Origin: Streptomyces olivaceoviridis
GTDB lineage: Bacteria > Actinomycetota > Actinomycetes > Streptomycetales > Streptomycetaceae
Length of the DNA: 64,000 nt
Assembly: GCF_014650115.1 (NCBI RefSeq)
Contig: NZ_BMUI01000018.1
Span: 1 to 64,000 of the forward strand
Reading direction: 5' to 3'
Of the stretch, positions 33,223 through 40,379 are shown piece by piece (the first letter of the stretch is position 1; every line of letters starts with the position of its first letter). Made by a program: the position numbers and the translations under genes. The notes beneath the pieces are model-generated. The model was not told the DNA's origin. It saw only the letters and a program-made list of their open reading frames with translations, and ran no database searches.

Positions 33223-34848
33223 CTACCTGTGCAGCCGGGAGCGGCTCTGTGGGCCGCCGAACGCGGGCGGGGGACCGCCGTCCGGGTCCTCTCCGAGGAG
33301 GATGCCGCCCAGCACCGCACCGGCGGGGCCGGTCGCGTCCCCCTCGCTGCCGTGGGCCCGGACATCCCGGTCGGCCAGCCTCCGCGCCTCCCCGGCCACG
33401 ACGTCGGCGCACCCCGTGTTGCCCGCGCCCAGCTCGCGTACCGCCTCCGCCAGCCGGGCCCGGGCCTCCGCACCCACCGCCCCCCGGTGCACCCCGACGA
33501 ACTCCTCCGCCCCGGCGACCGAACTGCGCGCCACGAGCAGCGCCGCCGCGCCCAGCACCCCCGACCGCACCCCCGTCAGCCGCTCGACGGCCCGAGTGAT
33601 CCGGCGCAGCGCGTCCAGCGGGTCGTACGCCCCACCGGTCAGCTCCTCGCGGACCACCGCCAACACCCCGTCGACGTGGGCCGACCGGGCAGCCGGTTCC
33701 CCCAAGGCCGGCGAGCCCCGCTCGGTCTCACGCCGGACCACCGCCGGCCCCTCGTCGGCGGGCGCCGGCCGGGCCTCCGGCTCACCCGGTGTCGGTGAGG
33801 TGCGCCGGGCCGCCGCCAGCTCCGCCTCCGCGCCGGTCAGCGTGGCCGGTACCAGTCCGGCCGCCTCCCGTACCTGGGCCGCGAGCCGCTCCACCCCGCC
33901 CACCAGCACCCCCGCCTGGGCCACCGCGCCCTCGCCCGCGCGCAACTGCCACGCGGCCCGCCGTGTCTCGCCCACATCGGCGGCCTGCCGGGCCTCGTTC
34001 AGCCGGGCGCCGGCGAACACCAGCCGGTCCTTGGCCTGTTCGACGTACCCGGTGACGGACCCGGCGACCGAGCGCGCGTACCGCTCCCGCAGCGCCGCCA
34101 GGGTCCTCTGCGCGGTCATCGTCCGCGCCGCCAGCTCCCGGAACCGCTCCTCGGCCACCTCCAGCGCCGCGCGCATCCCCTCCTCGTCCGCCGTGAGACC
34201 CCGCAACCGGTCCAGCGCCTCCGCCTCGGCGTCCAGCCGGCGCCCGGCCTCCGCACAGCGGCCGATCACCCCGACCAGCGCCTGACGCCGGGCCCCCGCC
34301 TCCTCGGGGACGCCCTCCTCGTACCGCCGCCAGACGGCGAACGCCGCCGACAGCTCGGTCCCGGCGGCCCGCAGCGCGTGCGTGAACGGCTCGGTCCGCT
34401 GCTCCCCGAACCGTTCCCGCACGAAGGACAGTTCCTCCCGGCTGGTCCGTACGCAGTCGTCGGCCAGTCGCAGTGCCGTCCGGGCCTGGCGTTCGGAGGC
34501 GGCCGGGGCGGGCACGGGAGGATGCGCGGGGAGGCTCCCCGGGGTGGTCCGGGTCCGGGTCCGGCGGGTGCGCCGCAGCCAGCCGTATCCGGCCAGGGCC
34601 ACGGCCGCGACCCCGGCGATGAGCGGCAGCACGAGGTCGGCGGTCGACGTGCCGGTCTGCTGCGGCGCGGCGGCGCTCGCCACCGCGCCGGCGGGCCCCA
34701 CGGGAACCGGAGCATGGGTATCGACCGTCATCACCGGCAACACCAGCCACCCGGCCCCCACCAGGGCGCCCAGCACGGTATGCGCCACCCGCACCCGTAT
34801 GTGCGCGGTGGCCCGCCGGGGCCGGCCCCGGAACAGGGAGGACGTCAC
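33223..34848 (-). CDS. Membrane-anchored coiled-coil protein, hypothetical
   Basis: About 541 residues. It has two N-terminal hydrophobic segments (VLGALVGAGWLVLPVM and DLVLPLIAGVAAVALAGYGW) around an Ala/Thr-rich linker, then an Arg/Thr-rich stretch and a long Ala/Glu/Arg helical region with probable coiled coils (ALEVAEERFRELAARTMTAQ). It resembles the C-terminal parts of Streptomyces TPM-domain membrane proteins but lacks the TPM domain itself. I set the start at the GTG at 34848 because the first hydrophobic segment follows soon after; no good ribosome binding site is present. It is divergent from the GH18-like gene. Function unknown. Confidence 0.6.
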   Translation of the reverse strand: MTSSLFRGRPRRATAHIRVRVAHTVLGALVGAGWLVLPVMTVDTHAPVPVGPAGAVASAAAPQQTGTSTADLVLPLIAGVAAVALAGYGWLRRTRRTRTRTTPGSLPAHPPVPAPAASERQARTALRLADDCVRTSREELSFVRERFGEQRTEPFTHALRAAGTELSAAFAVWRRYEEGVPEEAGARRQALVGVIGRCAEAGRRLDAEAEALDRLRGLTADEEGMRAALEVAEERFRELAARTMTAQRTLAALRERYARSVAGSVTGYVEQAKDRLVFAGARLNEARQAADVGETRRAAWQLRAGEGAVAQAGVLVGGVERLAAQVREAAGLVPATLTGAEAELAAARRTSPTPGEPEARPAPADEGPAVVRRETERGSPALGEPAARSAHVDGVLAVVREELTGGAYDPLDALRRITRAVERLTGVRSGVLGAAALLVARSSVAGAEEFVGVHRGAVGAEARARLAEAVRELGAGNTGCADVVAGEARRLADRDVRAHGSEGDATGPAGAVLGGILLGEDPDGGPPPAFGGPQSRSRLHR

Positions 34849-34928
34849 ATTTCGGAGCGTATGGGCAGGTAGACGGCTCCGCGAGCGGGACGGATACGGG
34901 TGGGGGACCAGGCGGACAGGGGGGCGGA

Positions 34929-36206
34929 ATGGACGAGAACCGGACGGACGAGAACCGGACGCGCGGAAACCGGACCGATGGCGTCCGGACCGAGGACGTC
35001 GGGACCGAGGACGTCGGGACCGATGACGTCCATACCGACGACGCCGATACCGACGGCGTCCCTCCCGACAGCGTCCCTCCCGGCGGCGCCCCGACCGGCG
35101 AAGACCACCCGGCGCCGGACCGCGTCCAGCAGGACCGCCCCCACCCGGACGACGCCGGACCCCAGACCGCCCCCCGCCCCCGCCCCCGCACACGCCGCAT
35201 CCTCCGGATCGCCGCCGGCCTCCTCGCCCTGCTCCTGCTCCCCCTCCTCACCGCCGAGACGGCCCTCCGTCTCAACTACACCGGCGACCCCGCCCCCGGC
35301 ACCCGCACCCGGCACCAGGACGCCCTCTGGCTCGGGCACGCCTGGGTGGACGGACGCAGGACCGACCGGGACGTCGAGGCCCTCGCCCGCCGGCTGAGGG
35401 GCACGGGGATCCGCGATCTGTACGTCCACGCGGGGCCGCTCGAACACGACGGGACCCTTCCGGCGTCGGCGTACCCGAAGGCCCGCCGGCTGATCGCGGC
35501 CGTCCACCGGGAACTCCCCGGCGTCCGCGTCCATGCCTGGCTCGGCGACAAGCTGGCCAGTGAGAGCCCGCACGGCCTGCGCCTGGAGCGCGCCGCGACC
35601 CGGGCGGCGATCGTCGCCTCGGCCCGGCAGATCCTCGCCGCCGGTTTCGAGGGCACCCACTTCGACCTGGAACCGCTCCACTCCGGCGACCGCGACTACC
35701 TGTCCCTCCTCGACGACCTGCGCGACCTCACCCACGCCCGGGGCGCCGTCCTCTCCGTCGCGGCCCACCAGATCGACCCGCTGCCCGCCTTCCACTCCTT
35801 CTGGGGCGCGACCACCGGCCACCCCAAGTGGTGGTCGCAGGCGTACTTCGGGCAGGTGGCCCGCCGGGTGGACCAGATCGCCGTCATGTCGTACGACACC
35901 ATGCAGCCGCTGGAGAGCCTGTACGGCGGCTATGTGGCCCAGCAGACCAGCCTCGCCCTGGAGGTCACCCCCGAGAGCACCGACCTGCTGATGGGCCTGC
36001 CCTTCTACCACGAGAACCGGTTCGGTCACCGGGCGCGCGCCGAGACCGTCCCGGCCGCCGTCCGCGGGGTCCGTCTCGGGCTGAGCCGCACGGACGCCGG
36101 CCGCGCCCGCTTCGGCGTGGCCCTCTACGTGGACTTCGCGGCCACCGAGGCGGACTGGCGGGCATACCGGGAGGACTGGGTGACTACGCCCCCGACCGCC
36201 TCCTGA
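34929..36206 (+). CDS. Exported GH18-like (chitinase-fold) protein
   Basis: A 425-residue protein. Residues 1-~90 are cytoplasmic and repetitive (ENRTDENRTRGNRTDG, then EDVGTEDVGTDDVHTDD), followed by a membrane helix (IAAGLLALLLLPLLTAETAL) acting as signal anchor. The outside domain looks like a TIM barrel of the GH18 type: IRDLYVHAGPL, VRVHAWLGDKL, and GFEGTHFDLEPL, where the DxxP/E strand-4 position reads FDLEPLHSGD, then VDQIAVMSYDTMQPL. The DLE in place of the DxDxE of chitinases leaves activity uncertain. The 3-prime end overlaps the convergent sdhB gene by 23 bp. Sugar substrate unknown. Confidence 0.65.
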   Translation: MDENRTDENRTRGNRTDGVRTEDVGTEDVGTDDVHTDDADTDGVPPDSVPPGGAPTGEDHPAPDRVQQDRPHPDDAGPQTAPRPRPRTRRILRIAAGLLALLLLPLLTAETALRLNYTGDPAPGTRTRHQDALWLGHAWVDGRRTDRDVEALARRLRGTGIRDLYVHAGPLEHDGTLPASAYPKARRLIAAVHRELPGVRVHAWLGDKLASESPHGLRLERAATRAAIVASARQILAAGFEGTHFDLEPLHSGDRDYLSLLDDLRDLTHARGAVLSVAAHQIDPLPAFHSFWGATTGHPKWWSQAYFGQVARRVDQIAVMSYDTMQPLESLYGGYVAQQTSLALEVTPESTDLLMGLPFYHENRFGHRARAETVPAAVRGVRLGLSRTDAGRARFGVALYVDFAATEADWRAYREDWVTTPPTAS

Positions 36207-36957
36207 TCTTCGAACCCAGCCAGACCAGCGGGTCGTACTTGCGGTCCACCGCGCGTTCCTTCAGCGGGATCAGGGCGTTGTCGGTGATCTTGATGCCCTC
36301 GGGGCAGACCTCGGTGCAGCACTTGGTGATGTTGCAGTAGCCGAGGCCATGGTCGTCCTGGGCGGTGCGACCGCGGTCCAGGCCGGTCTCGGCTGCCGCG
36401 TCCAGCGGGTGCATGTCGAGTTCGGCGACGCGCATCAGGTAGCGCGGGCCGGCGAAGGCATGCTTGTTCTCCTCGTGGTCCCGCACCACATGGCAGGTGT
36501 TCTGGCACAGGAAGCACTCGATGCACTTGCGGAACTCCTGCGGGCGGTCCACGTCCTCCTGGAACATGCGGTACTCGCCGGGGCCGAGACCGGGGGGCGG
36601 CACGAAGGCCGGGACCTCGCGCGCCTTTTGGTAGTTGAACCCGACGTCCGTCACCAGGTCCCGGATCACCGGGAAGGCGCGCAGTGGGGTGATCGTGATC
36701 GTCTCCGCGCGGTCGAAGACCGACATGCGGGTCATGCACAGCAGCCGGGGGCGGCCGTTGACCTCCGCCGAGCACGAACCGCACTTGCCCGCCTTGCAGT
36801 TCCAGCGCACGGCGAGGTCGGGGGCCTGGGTGGCCTGGAGGCGGTGGACGATGTCCAGGACCACCTCGCCGTCGTTCACCTCGACCGTGAAGTCCTTCAG
36901 GCCGCCGCCCTGTTCGTCGCCCCGCCACACCTGGAAGCGGGCTTCGTAGCTGCTCAC
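36184..36957 (-). CDS. sdhB: Succinate dehydrogenase iron-sulfur subunit
   Basis: A 257-residue SdhB/FrdB. The plant-type 2Fe-2S motif is CKAGKCGSCSAEVNGRPRLLC; the 4Fe-4S and 3Fe-4S clusters are served by CIECFLCQNTC and CCTEVCP. It passes electrons from FAD in SdhA to the quinone site. The GTG start at 36957 overlaps the sdhA stop as GTGA, so translation is coupled. Its 3-prime end overlaps the convergent GH18-like gene by 23 bp. With the 273-residue anchor and SdhA it forms the Sdh1-type complex, which resembles the Rv0247c-Rv0249c set of Mycobacterium tuberculosis in subunit sizes and order. Confidence 0.92.
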   Translation of the reverse strand: MSSYEARFQVWRGDEQGGGLKDFTVEVNDGEVVLDIVHRLQATQAPDLAVRWNCKAGKCGSCSAEVNGRPRLLCMTRMSVFDRAETITITPLRAFPVIRDLVTDVGFNYQKAREVPAFVPPPGLGPGEYRMFQEDVDRPQEFRKCIECFLCQNTCHVVRDHEENKHAFAGPRYLMRVAELDMHPLDAAAETGLDRGRTAQDDHGLGYCNITKCCTEVCPEGIKITDNALIPLKERAVDRKYDPLVWLGSKIRRRSGA

Positions 36958-38909
36958 TCGTACAGCTCCTCTTCGGCGAGGTACTTGACCAGCTCCTCCT
37001 TCTCGAAGAGGGCGAGCAGGTCCGGGCGGATGGGTTCGGTGGTCTCGCGGGTGAGGCGGATCTGGCCGCGGGCCGGGTCGGTCGCCGCGAGGCCGCCGGC
37101 GGGGTCGGCGAGGGTGCACAGCAGGTTCACGTTGCGCCAGGCCCGGTCCATCCGGGGATGGTCCTCGCGGGTGTGCCCGCCGCGCGACTCGGTGCGCTCC
37201 AGCGCGGCCCGGGCCACGCACTCGCTGACCAGCAGCATGTTCCTGAGGTCCAGGGCGAGGTGCCAGCCGGGGTTGAACTGGCGGTGGCCCTCGACGCCGG
37301 CCCGCCGGGCCCGCACCCGCAGCTCGGCCAGCTTGTGCAGGGCCTGCTCCATCTCGCCCTCGCGGCGGATGATGCCGACCAGGTCGTTCATCGCCTGCTG
37401 GAGTTCCTGGTGCAGGGTGTACGGGTTCTCCCGCGGGCCCGCCTCGCCCTCCGCCCCGGCGGAGAACGGCCGCAGCGCCTCCGCCGACGCCGCGCCGACC
37501 TGGGCGTCGTCCACGGGCGGGCGCCGGTGGGCCAGTGCCCGCGCGTACTCCGCCGCGTGCCGGCCGGCCCGGCGCCCGAACACCAGCAGGTCCGAGAGGG
37601 AGTTGCCGCCGAGCCGGTTGGAGCCGTGCATGCCGCCGGCCACCTCACCGGCCGCGTACAGCCCGGGCACCCCGCGCGCCGCCGCCGTGTCGGAGTCGAC
37701 GGCGATGCCGCCCATCACGTAGTGGCAGGTCGGCCCGACCTCCATCGCCTCCGCGGTGATGTCGACGTCCGCCAGCTCCTTGAACTGGTGGTACATGGAC
37801 GGCAGCCGGCGCCGGACCACCTCGGCGGGCATCCGGGTCGACACGTCCAGGAAGACCCCGCCGTGCGGGGAGCCCCGGCCCGCCTTCACCTCGGCGTTGA
37901 TCGCGCGGGCCACCTCGTCGCGGGGGAGGAGTTCGGGCGGCCGGCGGTTGTGGTCGGGGTCCTCGTACCACCGGTCGGCCTCCTCCTCCGACTCGGCGTA
38001 CTTCTCCTTGAAGACCTCCGGGATGTAGTCGAACATGAACCGCTTGTCCTCGGAGTTCCGGAGCACCCCGCCGTCCCCGCGCACCGACTCGGTGACGAGG
38101 ATGCCCTTCACCGACGGCGGCCAGACCATGCCGGTCGGGTGGAACTGCACGAACTCCATGTTGAGCAGCGGGGCGCCGGCCAGCAGCGCCAGCGCGTGGC
38201 CGTCGCCCGTGTACTCCAACGAGTTGGACGTTACCTTGAAGGACTTGCCGATGCCGCCGGTCGCGAGGACCACGGCCGGCGCCTGGAGGACGAAGAAGCG
38301 GCCGGTCTCACGGTCGTAGGCGAAGACGCCGCTCACGCGGCCCGCGGCGGAGCCGCCGTCGGACGCGGTGTCCTTGAGGATCCGGGTGACCGTGCACTCC
38401 TGGAAGACCTTCAGCCGGGACTCGTAGTCCCCGGTCTCCTGGAAGTCCTCCTGCTGGAGCGCGACGATCTTCTGCTGGAGCGTGCGGATCAGCTCCAGGC
38501 CCGTACGGTCGCCCACGTGGGCCAGGCGCGGGTACTCGTGCCCGCCGAAGTTCCGCTGCGAGATGCGGCCGTCCTTCGTACGGTCGAACAGCGCGCCCCA
38601 GGTCTCCAGCTCCCACACCCGGTCCGGGGCCTCCCGCGCGTGCAGTTCGGCCATCCGCCACTGGTTGAGGAACTTGCCGCCGCGCATGGTGTCGCGGAAG
38701 TGGACCTGCCAGGTGTCGTGCTCGTTGGCGTTGGCCATCGCCGCCGCGATGCCGCCCTCGGCCATCACCGTGTGCGCCTTGCCGAACAGCGACTTGCAGA
38801 TCACCGCCGTACGGGCGCCCCGCTCGCGCGCCTCGATCGCCGCGCGGAGGCCCGCGCCCCCGGCGCCGACCACGACGACGTCCCACTCCTGCCGGTCGAC
38901 CACGGACAT
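36954..38909 (-). CDS. sdhA: Succinate dehydrogenase flavoprotein subunit
   Basis: A 651-residue SdhA/FrdA. The dinucleotide-binding motif is VVVGAGGAGLRAAIEARERG; the covalent FAD His lies in KAHTVMAEGGIAAAMAN; the C-terminal HGSNRLGGNSLSDLLVFGRR is diagnostic. It oxidises succinate to fumarate. It sits between the membrane anchor (22 bp upstream) and sdhB (4-bp overlap). A second, housekeeping succinate dehydrogenase is expected elsewhere in a Streptomyces genome. Confidence 0.93.
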   Translation of the reverse strand: MSVVDRQEWDVVVVGAGGAGLRAAIEARERGARTAVICKSLFGKAHTVMAEGGIAAAMANANEHDTWQVHFRDTMRGGKFLNQWRMAELHAREAPDRVWELETWGALFDRTKDGRISQRNFGGHEYPRLAHVGDRTGLELIRTLQQKIVALQQEDFQETGDYESRLKVFQECTVTRILKDTASDGGSAAGRVSGVFAYDRETGRFFVLQAPAVVLATGGIGKSFKVTSNSLEYTGDGHALALLAGAPLLNMEFVQFHPTGMVWPPSVKGILVTESVRGDGGVLRNSEDKRFMFDYIPEVFKEKYAESEEEADRWYEDPDHNRRPPELLPRDEVARAINAEVKAGRGSPHGGVFLDVSTRMPAEVVRRRLPSMYHQFKELADVDITAEAMEVGPTCHYVMGGIAVDSDTAAARGVPGLYAAGEVAGGMHGSNRLGGNSLSDLLVFGRRAGRHAAEYARALAHRRPPVDDAQVGAASAEALRPFSAGAEGEAGPRENPYTLHQELQQAMNDLVGIIRREGEMEQALHKLAELRVRARRAGVEGHRQFNPGWHLALDLRNMLLVSECVARAALERTESRGGHTREDHPRMDRAWRNVNLLCTLADPAGGLAATDPARGQIRLTRETTEPIRPDLLALFEKEELVKYLAEEELYE

Positions 38910-38931
38910 CAGTCAGTCCCTCACTGGATCT

Positions 38932-39753
38932 CTAGAAGAAGCGCGGATCGTCGAAGACCCCGGACGCGACCAGGTAGACGTAGAAGTCGGCGAGCGCCAC
39001 GCTGAGCAGCGAGGCCCAGGCGAGCTGCATGTGGCGGGCGTTGAGCCGGCCGACGAACTGCCAGGCGCGGTAGCGCACGGGGTGCCGGGAGAAGTGCTTG
39101 AGCTTGCCGCCGACGATGTGCCGGCAGGAGTGGCACGAGAGGGTGTACGCCCAGATCAGCAGGATGTTGGCGAGGAAGACCAGGGTGCCCAGGCCCATGT
39201 GCCCCCACCGGTAGTGCTGGTCCCGGAAGGCCAGCACGGTGTCGTACGTCAGCACGCCGGCCACCAGCAGGGCGGCGTAGAAGAAGTACCGGTGGATGTT
39301 CTGGAGGATCAGCGGGAAGCGGGTCTCGCCGGTGTACGTCCGGTGCGGCTCGGCCACCGCGCAGGCGGGCGGGGACGCCCAGAAGGCACGGTAGTACGCC
39401 TTGCGGTAGTAGTAGCAGGTCAGCCGGAAGCCGAGCGGGAAGATCAGGATGATGACGGCGGGGGAGATGCCCCACCAGCTCCCGAAAAGGTCGGCGTTGG
39501 GCCCGGCGCGCATGGTCCGGCAGTTCTCCGCCAGGCACGGCGAGTAGAACGGCGAGACGTACGGGGCCGCGTAGTAGTGGGCGTTCGCGAAGGCCCGCCA
39601 GGTCGAGTACACGACGAAGGCCAGCAGGCCGGCCGCGGTGGCGGCGGGCGCCAGCCACCAGCGGTCGGTCCGCAGGTGCGGGGCGGCGATCGCGGCGCGC
39701 GTACGGGTGCGTACGCCACCGCTGTTCTGTTGGGGTTCCGTACCAGTAGCCAA
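38932..39753 (-). CDS. Succinate dehydrogenase membrane anchor (Sdh1-type, single polypeptide)
   Basis: A 273-residue protein with about five membrane helices (LAPAATAAGLLAFVVYSTW, ISPAVIILIFPLGFRLTC, RYFFYAALLVAGVLTYDT, LGTLVFLANILLIWAYTL, SLLSVALADFYVYLV). Histidines in NIHRYFFY and SCHSCRHIVGG are candidate haem or quinone-site residues. One polypeptide replaces separate SdhC and SdhD, as in the Rv0249c type, which has the same length. I use the TTG at 39753 (LATGTEPQQ) with GGAG 6 nt upstream. It follows the small upstream gene by 28 bp, so all four genes are probably one operon. Confidence 0.82.
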   Translation of the reverse strand: MATGTEPQQNSGGVRTRTRAAIAAPHLRTDRWWLAPAATAAGLLAFVVYSTWRAFANAHYYAAPYVSPFYSPCLAENCRTMRAGPNADLFGSWWGISPAVIILIFPLGFRLTCYYYRKAYYRAFWASPPACAVAEPHRTYTGETRFPLILQNIHRYFFYAALLVAGVLTYDTVLAFRDQHYRWGHMGLGTLVFLANILLIWAYTLSCHSCRHIVGGKLKHFSRHPVRYRAWQFVGRLNARHMQLAWASLLSVALADFYVYLVASGVFDDPRFF

Positions 39754-39781
39754 GGGGGACTCCGGTCGGTTCGGGGGAGTG

Positions 39782-40066
39782 TCAGGGGGCGCGGCGGTCG
39801 CGGGCGCCCAGGCCCTCGTCGTCCGAGTCCGTCCACAGGCTGATGTCGTACGGCGCGTCGGAGATGGTGACGAGGTCGGGCCGGCGTGGCGTGGCCGGGG
39901 CGGCGGCCTCCCGCAGCAGTGCCACGCTCTCACGCAGGTGGTCGGCGTCCAGGCGGACCCGGCGTATCTCCAGAGCGCTGCCGAGCTGGTGTTCCAGGCG
40001 GCTCACCGACCGGTTGAGGTCGTCGAGGCAGCGCTGGACGGCGTTGATGTCGTCGTGCACGGACAT
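39782..40066 (-). CDS. Small conserved protein upstream of sdh genes, unknown
   Basis: A 94-residue protein: SVHDDINAVQRCLDDLNRSV followed by SRLEHQLGSALEIRRVRLDADHL, i.e. a helical, coiled-coil-like N-terminal half, then a polar tail (TISDAPYDISLWTDSDDEG). The ATG at 40066 is preceded by AAGCGAGG. It is the first gene of the sdh operon. I recognise no domain; a helper or regulatory role for the Sdh complex would be a guess. Confidence 0.65.
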   Translation of the reverse strand: MSVHDDINAVQRCLDDLNRSVSRLEHQLGSALEIRRVRLDADHLRESVALLREAAAPATPRRPDLVTISDAPYDISLWTDSDDEGLGARDRRAP

Positions 40067-40379
40067 GACTTGCCCTCGCTTCCGCGGGTCCGGCGGCCAT
40101 GGGCGGCAACGTTCATGCGCCTTGGAGTGTTGCGCCTCACGCACGCCGGTGTGAAGGGATGTGCAGCGATTGGCCGAGGCGCACGGATGCACCGCCCGGT
40201 GTGTTGCGCCGCACGGGTGGGCTTGCCGGCCGTCGTCGCCGTGTCGCCCACCGTGGCCGGATCCTTTCCTCTTCAGTGGCCGCATAGATCTGATCAGCTC
40301 CATATACCGCCAAACGTGATCAGCTCCATATACCGACAAATGCGAGCATAAGGCCCGTGGCTTCCTGGAGGTAGCAGAG
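40067..40379. other. Divergent intergenic region, 313 bp, with tandem 24-bp repeats
   Basis: Separates the sdh operon (left, minus) from the LpqW-like gene (right, plus). No coding frame. The main element is the tandem repeat at 40291-40340; promoters for both directions must lie here. Confidence 0.6.
40291..40340. repeat. Two tandem 24-bp direct repeats, candidate operator
   Basis: TGATCAGCTCCATATACCGC plus CAAA at 40291-40314 is repeated at 40317-40340 with a single change (CCGC to CCGA). The 26-bp period is about two and a half helical turns. Each copy starts with the palindrome TGATCA and includes an AT-rich CATATA core. It lies 40-90 bp upstream of the LpqW-like start. Confidence 0.85.
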
